Shown piece after piece: positions 1 to 8,352 of a stretch of DNA of 32,968 nucleotides (positions within the stretch are counted from its first letter, which is position 1; every line of letters begins with the position of its first letter). The position numbers and the translations under genes are program-made. The notes beneath the pieces are model-generated. The model was given only the letters and a program-made list of their open reading frames with translations. It was not told the DNA's origin and searched no databases. Source of the stretch: Sulfurimonas sp. (GTDB lineage: Bacteria > Campylobacterota > Campylobacteria > Campylobacterales > Sulfurimonadaceae); the NCBI GenBank assembly GCA_027083035.1, contig JALWSY010000144.1, positions 12,665 to 45,632 of the forward strand, written 5' to 3'.

Positions 1-196
1 ACGAAACATTTGCGAACTTTTTAAAAAACAAAACCTGCTAAAACAGGGGTTCATTTACTTAACATTGTCAAAACCCTGAAGTTGGATTTTGTAAAATAGG
101 GTACTTTTGCGAACTTTTAGAGTAAAGTGAGCTTTTTAGGGAGTTCTAAGAGGTGAGAAGATATACTACACCTCTAAAAGATAGCCTAAATAGGCT
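1..196 (+). promoter_or_regulatory. Putative CRISPR leader (incomplete at the window edge)
   Basis: Non-coding AT-rich sequence abutting the non-degenerate end of the array; contains a 13-bp direct repeat TTTGCGAACTTTT at 9-21 and 106-118. Confidence 0.6.
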
Positions 197-1242
197 ATCC
201 TCCTCACACACCGTGAGGAAGTAATTTCGAGACATTTTGAGCAGCTGCTTGTTGCTGTCCGTAATTTATCCTCCTCACACACCGTGAGGAAGTAATTTCG
301 AGACGAGATTCCCCCCTTGAACTCTATTCCATCAATTAATCCTCCTCACACACCGTGAGGAAGTAATTTCGAGACGCGAACTGTTTTGCTGGTGCAGATT
401 CAATTTTGAGTATATCCTCCTCACACACCGTGAGGAAGTAATTTCGAGACTGAACCTTCTAATGTATCTGCATAATCACTAGTAAATCCTCCTCACACAC
501 CGTGAGGAAGTAATTTCGAGACTAATAATATCCTTGCCCTGTGGGACTTTGTTTGAATCCTCCTCACACACCGTGAGGAAGTAATTTCGAGACAATATGT
601 AGTGAATTCCTTATTGGGGAAAAATCAAATCCTCCTCACACACCGTGAGGAAGTAATTTCGAGACGTAACAACAATAGAGTTCATATTGTTGAAGTCATT
701 TATCCTCCTCACACACCGTGAGGAAGTAATTTCGAGACTATTTAAAAGCCACTTAAAGTGGCTTTCTCTCATAAATCCTCCTCACACACCGTGAGGAAGT
801 AATTTCGAGACGAGCCGTTAAGACTTATTCCACTTTTTGTTTTTCCTATCCTCCTCACACACCGCGAGGAAGTAATTTCGAGACGAGCTGCCCATAAAGA
901 GCGCTCTATTTTACCGGGGATCCTCCTCACACACCGTGAGGAAGTAATTTCGAGACGCAGAGGTTCTGTGTTCTCCAGATGTTGGAGCTTCATCTTCCTC
1001 ACACACCGTGAGGAAGTAATTTCGAGACACTTGCTTCAGAAACCACTCCAACGATTTCATATTCATCCTCCTCACACACCGTGAGGAAGTAATTTCGAGA
1101 CGTAATAGCTCCTGCAAAATTCCCATCTTTTGATATCCTCCTCACACACCGTGAGGAAGTAATTTCGAGACTTTTTACCTAGATAAGAATTATCACCAAA
1201 AGTAAATCCTCCTCCCTCACCATGAGAAATTAAACGAAATTA
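197..1242 (+). CRISPR. CRISPR array: 14 repeats of ATCCTCCTCACACACCGTGAGGAAGTAATTTCGAGAC (37 nt) plus a degenerate terminal repeat at 1206-1242; 14 spacers of 33-38 nt
   Basis: Repeats start at 197, 268, 339, 414, 486, 557, 629, 702, 775, 848, 920, 992, 1065, 1135 and (degenerate) 1206; spacers are all unique. The degenerate repeat at the right end suggests the leader is on the left and transcription is on +. No cas gene in the window. Confidence 0.98.
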
Positions 1243-1288
1243 AATTAAAAACTCGTTATAGTCATACAAAGATATTGAAAGGATTTAT

Positions 1289-1978
1289 GTGCAAGAGAGA
1301 GCTTTACCTGTGTTGCGATTTCCCTCTCAAGAAGAGGTTCAAAAACTTGCAGCGCGGGCTACCACTTCAGAAAAGAGAGAGTTTTTCATCAACAATGACA
1401 TCGCAGTTTTGCACAATATCGCTCAGAGACTTGTAAATCAAAACAATCAACAAGCAGAAGAGGCACTACTCCAGCAAGATGATACAGAAGCTTCGCTTGT
1501 AAACTATGCTGCAAATGAGCAGGATATCATAGACACCTATAACTATCTGCTACTCCGCTATGAAGGTGTTCTTGAGAGTAACATAGATAAAGAGCAGTAC
1601 AAACTTTCACTCTACTTTGACAACTACTTTGTGGACTTTGAGTATAACCTCAAAGAGGCAAAAAAACAGCTCCAGACAAAAGTGCATCATCACCCCTACT
1701 TTATGAAGATGTACAGAACAACACAAGATAAACTCTCCACCATCTACAAGATTTACCTTGACAATGTAGAGAGATTTAAAAAAAGCTATGTCACAGATCG
1801 TAATGCACTCCGAGGCGTGAGGGAGGAAAAGAAGCGTTATATGGTTGCGTTTCACTCACTTGTCGATGAGTTTGAAACTTACTCGTCCACCTTTCTTGAT
1901 GCACTCGATGCAGAACCTGAAGATTATGAAGTGTTTGAAAAACAAAAAGAGAAGCTACAACAGAGGTACTCCGTATGA
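1289..1978 (+). CDS. Hypothetical coiled-coil-rich protein, first gene of the VWA operon (GTG start)
   Basis: 229-aa ORF; AAAGGA Shine-Dalgarno-like sequence just upstream; stop overlaps the next start (ATGA). No recognised domain. Confidence 0.8.
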   Translation: MQERALPVLRFPSQEEVQKLAARATTSEKREFFINNDIAVLHNIAQRLVNQNNQQAEEALLQQDDTEASLVNYAANEQDIIDTYNYLLLRYEGVLESNIDKEQYKLSLYFDNYFVDFEYNLKEAKKQLQTKVHHHPYFMKMYRTTQDKLSTIYKIYLDNVERFKKSYVTDRNALRGVREEKKRYMVAFHSLVDEFETYSSTFLDALDAEPEDYEVFEKQKEKLQQRYSV

Positions 1979-3546
1979 TTTTTACTCTAAAAAACTTTAT
2001 CTATATCCTCTTTATGAGCATACGCAACTTTTTGAGTAGCCTCTTCACCTTTGTCCATATGCTCTTTTACAGAAAAGTTCAGAAGATAGAGAGTCAAAGT
2101 ATCCAGCGAGATGCTGATGCCATTATGAATGAGTTCGACCAAGAGTACCGCTACAAAGAGATAAATGAACTCAAACCAACTCGAGGCGAATTTAAGACAA
2201 ATATGCTCTATGCTATTGAAAAACTCTATGAAGAGGTTATCAACGCAACAAACAGAGTCTATAAAAAGATACAGACCTTAGAGTCAAACTACAGCTCCAT
2301 AAAATCAGAACTCGATAACAAACTCTACTATGAACTGCACAACCTTGAGGAGAAACGAGAGGAGATAGAAAGTGAGATAGACAAAACAGATACAGAGATA
2401 GAACACTTTGGAAGACAAAAAGAGGAGATAGAGAAAGAATTTAACAAAGTTGTAAACAAAGAGGTCGTTGGTGATTTGCAAAAACACGCAAAGTGGGTCT
2501 TTTGGATTATCATGTTACCTGCGGGTATGGCTGAGTTTTTTATCTATCAGAATGTCTTTATGTCACAAGAGATAGGTCTGCAGGCAGATGTGCAAGAAAA
2601 TAGACAATATCTCTATGAGCTTATGTCGGGGGTTATGTCTGTTGGCTTTATCATTATGATCATTTGGATGGCACATGCACTTGGTAAATTTATCCGTTAC
2701 TTCTCTACTGCAACAAAAAAAGAGCGACCCTACTACATAGTAAAAATGCTCCTCATTGTACTCATCTCTGGTGGCGCCATCTGGGCAACGGTAGATATCC
2801 GAGGAGAGATGCATGAGGTTATGGCTATAAATCAAAAAGTAAAAGATCTTCGTAACGCTCAAGAGGGTAAAGAGATGGAAAAGCTGTTTCAAGATGAAAC
2901 TCAAGAGAGCGATGATGAGGGGTTTGGTGAGGATGATATGCTAGAGGAGGACTCCTTATCAGCCGATGCAGATACACCACAAGTTAGCTCTGATGCACAA
3001 AAGATAGACACCTTGGAGAACCGTGCCATAGAGGTAAAGAGTGCAACCGCTCCTGTCTTTATGCTCATTAACTTCTTCATCTTCCTTGGAGGTGTTTTTC
3101 TCTCCTACTTTGTCCACACCTCTAGCCCTATGTATGATATGATTGTTGAAGAGATAGAAAAGCTCCATAGACGAAAACAACAACTCCAAAAAGATCTTCT
3201 CAAAATAGATAAACAGATAATGCTCTTTAAAAAGTATGAGATAGACTTTCTCTTTAAAAAACTTCTCAAAGAGGCATCCCTCTATGATCTGCATGTGCGT
3301 GTATATAACACCTACTTAGAGATCTTTTATATGAAAGTTGAACTTATAGAGAACTATCTTAAAAATAGTTTTGAAAGATTTGGGATAGTGGTAGATGACA
3401 CCGACTATAAAGAGTTTCTACAAGAGCATATCACAGTAGATAACAGAACAGAATTGCATCATGTAAACCGTATTGATGAGTATATGATTTATAAATTTAC
3501 TACACCGCAGAGGGTAAAAAACTTAAAAGAGAAGGATGAGAAATGA
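1975..3546 (+). CDS. Membrane protein with about four TM helices and flanking long coiled coils
   Basis: 523-aa ORF; hydrophobic segments WVFWIIMLPAGMAEFFIY, GVMSVGFIIMIIWMAHAL, YYIVKMLLIVLISGGAIW, APVFMLINFFIFLGGVFLSYFV; charged heptad-like stretches on both sides; ATGA overlaps at both ends. Confidence 0.85.
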   Translation: MIFTLKNFIYILFMSIRNFLSSLFTFVHMLFYRKVQKIESQSIQRDADAIMNEFDQEYRYKEINELKPTRGEFKTNMLYAIEKLYEEVINATNRVYKKIQTLESNYSSIKSELDNKLYYELHNLEEKREEIESEIDKTDTEIEHFGRQKEEIEKEFNKVVNKEVVGDLQKHAKWVFWIIMLPAGMAEFFIYQNVFMSQEIGLQADVQENRQYLYELMSGVMSVGFIIMIIWMAHALGKFIRYFSTATKKERPYYIVKMLLIVLISGGAIWATVDIRGEMHEVMAINQKVKDLRNAQEGKEMEKLFQDETQESDDEGFGEDDMLEEDSLSADADTPQVSSDAQKIDTLENRAIEVKSATAPVFMLINFFIFLGGVFLSYFVHTSSPMYDMIVEEIEKLHRRKQQLQKDLLKIDKQIMLFKKYEIDFLFKKLLKEASLYDLHVRVYNTYLEIFYMKVELIENYLKNSFERFGIVVDDTDYKEFLQEHITVDNRTELHHVNRIDEYMIYKFTTPQRVKNLKEKDEK

Positions 3547-4766
3547 AGCGTTATATCATAAGTTTAGTAGTGAGTATGTTCCTCTTCTCTCTTCACGCTG
3601 ATGTCTCTATCGTTGTAGATCTCTCAAAAGGTGTAACAAACAGCGAGTTTAAAGAGCTTATAAACCTGAGCTTTCCAAAAAAACATCAAGAAGAGACCAT
3701 ATATAAAAATGCCGAGCGCGTCCATCTGTATGCCTTCAAGGGTGTTCACAGCATAAAAAAAGATTTCATCTATTTTGGCTCTAGAGTAGATGGTAAAAAA
3801 AATAAAGCAGCAAGAAAAAAATATATGGAGTTTTTTACAAAAGTAAAAAAGTATAAAAAAGCTCCAAAAAAAGAGCGTATAAATGCAAATGTTGTTTTTG
3901 TTGTAGATACATCTGGCAGTATGCAAAATCGTCATCACGACTATCTCGCATCAGTAAAAGAAGCGATGAAAGAGTTAGTACGCAACAAGTCAAAAAAGGC
4001 AAAAATAAGCATAGTTACCTTTGATGGAACAAAAAAGATGAAAGCATCACAAAGAAGCAGAATAATCGCACAAAATCTTCAAAGCAAAAGCAAACTTATG
4101 CAGAAAATAGACTCCATAAAAGTCTCAAAGTATGATACTTTTTTAGGGAGTGGACTACAAAAAGCACAAAGCCTGTTGCCTCAAAGAAGTAAAAGAAAAA
4201 GTGTTATTATGATTTTTACAGATGGGGCAGAGATAAATGACTATGATGATGCTATTGCTAAAGTGCATACACTTAAGAAAAAAGGCATAGAGATAAAAGT
4301 TGTTGCTGTTGGAGGAGCGGATGTTACAATGCTCAAGCAGTTTTCAACTTCAGGATATGTTTTTAATGCAACAAGAGCAGATTTGCAATCCATCATCAAA
4401 AATATCTCTATGAATACAGATGAAATCATTTTACGGCTTGATGATTTTCTCTCTATGTACTCATCCAAAGATGGGGACACATTTTTGCTCTACTCTAGCA
4501 TGGAAAATATCGATAGCATTAGTGATTTTACACTTATTCCAAATATCACATCAAAAACTTTTTATAAAGAGTTTGAAGAGCAAAATAGAGAGCGTGGTAT
4601 AGATATTGATTTTAAAAATGCAAATCTCTATGCGCGGGTATTAGGTGAAAAATCACCCGAAGAGACTAAAAGACTCAAAACATTTTGGAGCAGATATTTT
4701 CGTGACCATAATGCCAACCTACGCTACTTTAGTACAAGTGAACTAGAAAAGAGTGGACTTAAATAG
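3543..4766 (+). CDS. Exported von Willebrand factor A (VWA) domain protein
   Basis: 407 aa; N-terminal signal peptide (MKRYIISLVVSMFLFSLHA); MIDAS residues VVDTSGSM, downstream DTFLGSGL and IFTDGAE. Confidence 0.88.
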   Translation: MKRYIISLVVSMFLFSLHADVSIVVDLSKGVTNSEFKELINLSFPKKHQEETIYKNAERVHLYAFKGVHSIKKDFIYFGSRVDGKKNKAARKKYMEFFTKVKKYKKAPKKERINANVVFVVDTSGSMQNRHHDYLASVKEAMKELVRNKSKKAKISIVTFDGTKKMKASQRSRIIAQNLQSKSKLMQKIDSIKVSKYDTFLGSGLQKAQSLLPQRSKRKSVIMIFTDGAEINDYDDAIAKVHTLKKKGIEIKVVAVGGADVTMLKQFSTSGYVFNATRADLQSIIKNISMNTDEIILRLDDFLSMYSSKDGDTFLLYSSMENIDSISDFTLIPNITSKTFYKEFEEQNRERGIDIDFKNANLYARVLGEKSPEETKRLKTFWSRYFRDHNANLRYFSTSELEKSGLK

Positions 4767-5375
4767 ATGTCGCAATTTTCCCAAAAATATCACAACTTAA
4801 ACTATAAACGCAATAGCACCTCGATAGACAAAGATGAAAAAGTCATTTGGGAGTTTTGGCATAAATGGGGTTTGTTTGAGTATGCAGTCATCGGTTTACT
4901 GCTGCTTATTCTCTTATGTCTGTGTACTATGAAAAGTGATTTTATCTCCACCCCTCTTCAAAAGACTCAAGATGCACTACAAACTCCACAAACAAAAATA
5001 AAAGAGTTAACCAAAAATACACAAAAAGGAGAACTCCTTCTAGGCGAAAAGTATCCACAAAAGATACTTCCAGACTCTATCTTACCCCAAGAGAGCAGAC
5101 TACATTCTCAAAAAGTATATGGCCCTGTAACCATTGAAGACTACCTCTACTTTGTGGATGCAACAGATACAAGCTACCCAGACTTTATAGACGAGGCAAG
5201 TGGGAGAGTCATTAAAAACAAAGCTCCAGCCTGTTTCAAGCCAGAATGCCCTCTTAAAGCCGATACCGGTAACATTTTTCTCTCAGCCTATAGAGCATGG
5301 GCATCACAGCAGAGTCAAAAAGATCTACAACTTATTGAAGAGAACGGTAGCTACTTTTTACATCCTGTAGAGTAA
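4767..5375 (+). CDS. Single-TM protein with possible partial formylglycine-generating-enzyme (SUMF)-like segment
   Basis: 202 aa; TM FEYAVIGLLLLILLCLC; C-terminal 'PVTIEDYLYFVDATDTSYPDF...FLSAYRAWASQQSQKDLQL' resembles the N-terminal part of FGE-sulfatase domains by eye. Starts immediately after the VWA gene stop (TAGATG). Confidence 0.75.
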   Translation: MSQFSQKYHNLNYKRNSTSIDKDEKVIWEFWHKWGLFEYAVIGLLLLILLCLCTMKSDFISTPLQKTQDALQTPQTKIKELTKNTQKGELLLGEKYPQKILPDSILPQESRLHSQKVYGPVTIEDYLYFVDATDTSYPDFIDEASGRVIKNKAPACFKPECPLKADTGNIFLSAYRAWASQQSQKDLQLIEENGSYFLHPVE

Positions 5376-5380
5376 TTCAC

Positions 5381-6616
5381 TTACCCCTTTATCTCCATTT
5401 TACTTTTTTGATATTCATCCATCTCTTGTTGATTGCCACCTTGCCCTGATTGCCCTTCCATTTCACCATTTTGCTCTTGTGTTATCTCTTGATTAGCACC
5501 CTGAGTTTGCTCACCTTGCATTTCATCATCATTACCCTCTTGAGGCTCTGGCCTCTTCTCAAATTTATCAGCTATCCCTTTAGGAATTTTAAAACCTTTC
5601 TCTTTGAGTTTTGTTGCAATATTTTCAAAAAGATTATTTTTAAAATCAACTTCCTTATCATTGAGCAGTTTCTCTTTAAGTAAACCATCTTTATCATCAA
5701 GGCCTAACTTCTCTAAAACTTTTTGTGCCTGTGTTGATTTCACCTCATCTTGATTTTCTACTATCATCTCTGCATCATCAAATAAATCATGCTTCAATTC
5801 ATTTCTATCTCTTGTTCTTGTAATATTTCGATCTATATTATCAACACTCAATGCAAACTCTTCATAACTAAGTGAAGCATGGTCTATATTTTTCAGCTCC
5901 CTATTTAAATCTTTTAGCTTATCAAAATCTAATGAAGTTTTGTTGATATCACCATTAATAATGCCCTCTAGTGCATCATCAAATCCCTGTTTTGTCAAAC
6001 CGTTTGCAATCTTCGCATAGATTGCATCAATCTCTTCTCCACTCGCTCTCGAGACACCCTGTGCAACTTTCTCAACACGAAGTGCTAATTTTAAAAGTCT
6101 TGTATCTTTGAGTATATCTTTATCCAAATCCGTAACATCAGCAAGTCCAAGTTTTGTAGCTACTTCTGCCTTTACATCTTCAAGTGTTGCATCGGAGTTT
6201 TCTCTTTTATACTTCTCTACAAGTGTAGTAAGTGGTGTGATATATTGCTCACCACTCTCAGAGGTCGTAATGAGTGTTAACTTCCCTTTAAACTCCTCTT
6301 TAGTCACCCTATCTATACCACCCTCTACTACTAAAGGTTTTCCAATATCAACTGCTGAAATATCAAGAGTATATCTTCCCTCTGCATCTGTCATCACAAA
6401 AGGCTCACCTGCATCATATTGAGAGTTTTCATTAATATCGAGAAAAACCTTTGCATTCTGAAGTTCTGGGTCTATCGCAACACCAGTAACTGTTATACTC
6501 TCTTGAGGTGTTACACTCGGAGTAGAAACTTCTGTCGTATCACTACCACATCCAACTAAAACTATACTAGCTACTACTGAGAGTGCCATAACCTTGAAAC
6601 TATTTTGTGATTTCAT
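5381..6616 (-). CDS. Lipoprotein, hypothetical, with SdrD/carboxypeptidase-regulatory-like motif
   Basis: 411 aa; lipobox VASIVLVGCGSD; 'VFLDINENSQYDAGEPFVMTDAEGRYTLDIS'; acidic/Gln-rich C-terminus. Confidence 0.85.
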   Translation of the reverse strand: MKSQNSFKVMALSVVASIVLVGCGSDTTEVSTPSVTPQESITVTGVAIDPELQNAKVFLDINENSQYDAGEPFVMTDAEGRYTLDISAVDIGKPLVVEGGIDRVTKEEFKGKLTLITTSESGEQYITPLTTLVEKYKRENSDATLEDVKAEVATKLGLADVTDLDKDILKDTRLLKLALRVEKVAQGVSRASGEEIDAIYAKIANGLTKQGFDDALEGIINGDINKTSLDFDKLKDLNRELKNIDHASLSYEEFALSVDNIDRNITRTRDRNELKHDLFDDAEMIVENQDEVKSTQAQKVLEKLGLDDKDGLLKEKLLNDKEVDFKNNLFENIATKLKEKGFKIPKGIADKFEKRPEPQEGNDDEMQGEQTQGANQEITQEQNGEMEGQSGQGGNQQEMDEYQKSKMEIKG

Positions 6617-6662
6617 TTTCTATTCCTTTTTGTTTTGTTAGCATAATTGTAACAATGTAGTG

Positions 6663-7736
6663 TTAGCGAAGTATTAGCAGATTCTCTAAGGAGAGAAAGA
6701 AAGTGGTTCCTTTTTCGAGTTCACTTGCAAGCTCTATTGTAATACCAAGCTCTTCAGAGAGTTTCTTGACTATATGCAGACCGATGCCTATACCTCTATC
6801 CTGCTCTTTATAAAATCGCTCAAAGACTCGCTTTGGATTTTTTATGCCCTTGCCTGTATCTTCTATCTCTAGTTTATTTTTCTCTACTCTAAGATATACC
6901 ATGCCATCTATTTTGTTATACTTGGCTGCATTAGAGAGCAGATTATCTATGATGCGTTCAAAGGCTTCTCTGTTTGTCTCTATTGTAACATTCGTCGAAC
7001 TCTCAATAACAAAAGAGATATCTCGAAAATTTTTATCTATAAGTTCTACTCGCTCCTCTAAAAGTTGCAAAAGTGAGAACTTCTCTTTTTGTGCTTTATG
7101 GTTGTGCAGATAGACTCTGAGGTTTTGTTGTAGATTTAAAATATTTTGCACACTACTCTCTATACGTCTTATTTTAGAGTTTTGAGGCAGTTCACTCTTG
7201 AGCATCGAGACATTAAGTCGTAGAGTAGAGAGCGGGGTATTAAAGTCATGAAGTATATCTTTGATGAACTCCTCGGTTAAACGAAGGGCATTTCTCAAAG
7301 GAGTGATGGTATATAGAGAGAAGAGTGCAGAGAGGAGCAGAACAACTAAAAGTGTCATTATAAAGTTGCTAACTATCTCACTTTGCAACATTTGAACTTT
7401 TTTTTCATACTGCTCTGTAGTGAGAAAAATCTCTAACATATTCTCCGCAGAACCTGCGATTGTAAAAAAGCTGCTCAGACGCTTTGAAGTTTTCACAAGG
7501 TGATAGAGTCTGCTTTGGTCGTACGGGGAAAAATCTATCTCAAACTCTGGACACTCCAAATCAAAACTACAGATACGCATCTCACTAAAGAGTGCATCAT
7601 CTAGTGAACTCACCTCTTTTTTATACTGCATAAAAAAGAGAGCGCCCACTAAAATAGCCTGAGAGAAGAAAAAAAGTACAAAACTCTTGACAAAAGACTC
7701 AAACTCAACGCCCTTCAAGCATATACCCCACACCAC
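6663..7736 (-). CDS. Sensor histidine kinase
   Basis: 357 aa; two TMs; H-box 'ILHDFNTPLSTLR'; N-box 'NLLSNAAKYNK'; G-box 'IEDTGKGI', 'GIGIGLHIVKKL'. Confidence 0.95.
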   Translation of the reverse strand: MVWGICLKGVEFESFVKSFVLFFFSQAILVGALFFMQYKKEVSSLDDALFSEMRICSFDLECPEFEIDFSPYDQSRLYHLVKTSKRLSSFFTIAGSAENMLEIFLTTEQYEKKVQMLQSEIVSNFIMTLLVVLLLSALFSLYTITPLRNALRLTEEFIKDILHDFNTPLSTLRLNVSMLKSELPQNSKIRRIESSVQNILNLQQNLRVYLHNHKAQKEKFSLLQLLEERVELIDKNFRDISFVIESSTNVTIETNREAFERIIDNLLSNAAKYNKIDGMVYLRVEKNKLEIEDTGKGIKNPKRVFERFYKEQDRGIGIGLHIVKKLSEELGITIELASELEKGTTFFLSLENLLILR

Positions 7737-8343
7737 GAATGTTTTTTATCTCTAACCCAGTAAGCTGTTTGAACTTATTAATAGCTACACGAAGCGCTGC
7801 ATCAGAGGGGTGATGCAGACACTCCATCAACACTCCCTTATCTAAAACACTTCCGATGTTATGCATAAAAATATCACACAGACACTCCTGCACTTCCCCT
7901 AAAGGAACTATCCTGTTCTCTCTGTAAAGCTCTTTTGAGGAGGGAAGATACCGTAGAGTTTGCAGCGCTATCTCTTTGTGAGTGTGTGCAAACTTCGCCT
8001 TAACGCGAATGAGTAACTCCTCTGGAAAAAAAGGTTTTTTGAGATAATCCTCTGCCCCTATTTCAAAAGCTTTTGCGATTGAGTTCATATCGACAAGTGC
8101 GCTTATAAAGATAGCAGGTGTTGCATCATCAGCCTCACGAAGACTCTCTAAAAGTTCTAATCCGCTCATATCTGGCACATTGATATCAAAAATGTACAAA
8201 TCATACTGCCCCTCATAACTCGCATCGACTGCATCATTACCATTATGCACCATATCTACCACAAAACCACTCTCCTCTAAGAGTTCTTTGATAGTCTCTG
8301 CCAAATCTATTGCATCTTCTAAAAGTAAAATCTTCTGTGCCAT
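7705..8343 (-). CDS. OmpR-family response regulator
   Basis: 212 aa; receiver 'LLLEDA...IFDINVPDMSGLELL...KKPF'; winged-helix C-terminus '...IKNIRGVGYMLEGR'; overlaps the HK start by 32 bp. Confidence 0.95.
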   Translation of the reverse strand: MAQKILLLEDAIDLAETIKELLEESGFVVDMVHNGNDAVDASYEGQYDLYIFDINVPDMSGLELLESLREADDATPAIFISALVDMNSIAKAFEIGAEDYLKKPFFPEELLIRVKAKFAHTHKEIALQTLRYLPSSKELYRENRIVPLGEVQECLCDIFMHNIGSVLDKGVLMECLHHPSDAALRVAINKFKQLTGLEIKNIRGVGYMLEGR

Positions 8344-8352
8344 TTTATCACC

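Noticed and set aside
769-1126. Minus-strand ORFs 769..1002 and 911..1126
   Set aside because: They are repeated translations of the CRISPR repeat ('RLEITSSRCVRR', 'SRNYFLTVCEED') and not genes.
197-1242. Self-targeting spacers against other parts of this window
   Set aside because: No obvious spacer match was seen by eye elsewhere in the window; a proper search is needed.
1-1288. tracrRNA/anti-repeat encoded near the array
   Set aside because: No convincing anti-repeat beyond the array itself was recognised; sequence left of the window is unavailable.
2305-3938. Minus-strand ORFs antisense to the VWA operon (e.g. 2563..2904, 2959..3294, 3624..3938)
   Set aside because: Low-complexity F/L/C-rich translations opposite well-supported coding genes; typical shadow ORFs.
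1289-5375. Diversity-generating retroelement or prophage interpretation of the VWA/FGE-like operon
   Set aside because: No reverse transcriptase, template/variable repeat pair, integrase, capsid or tail genes seen.
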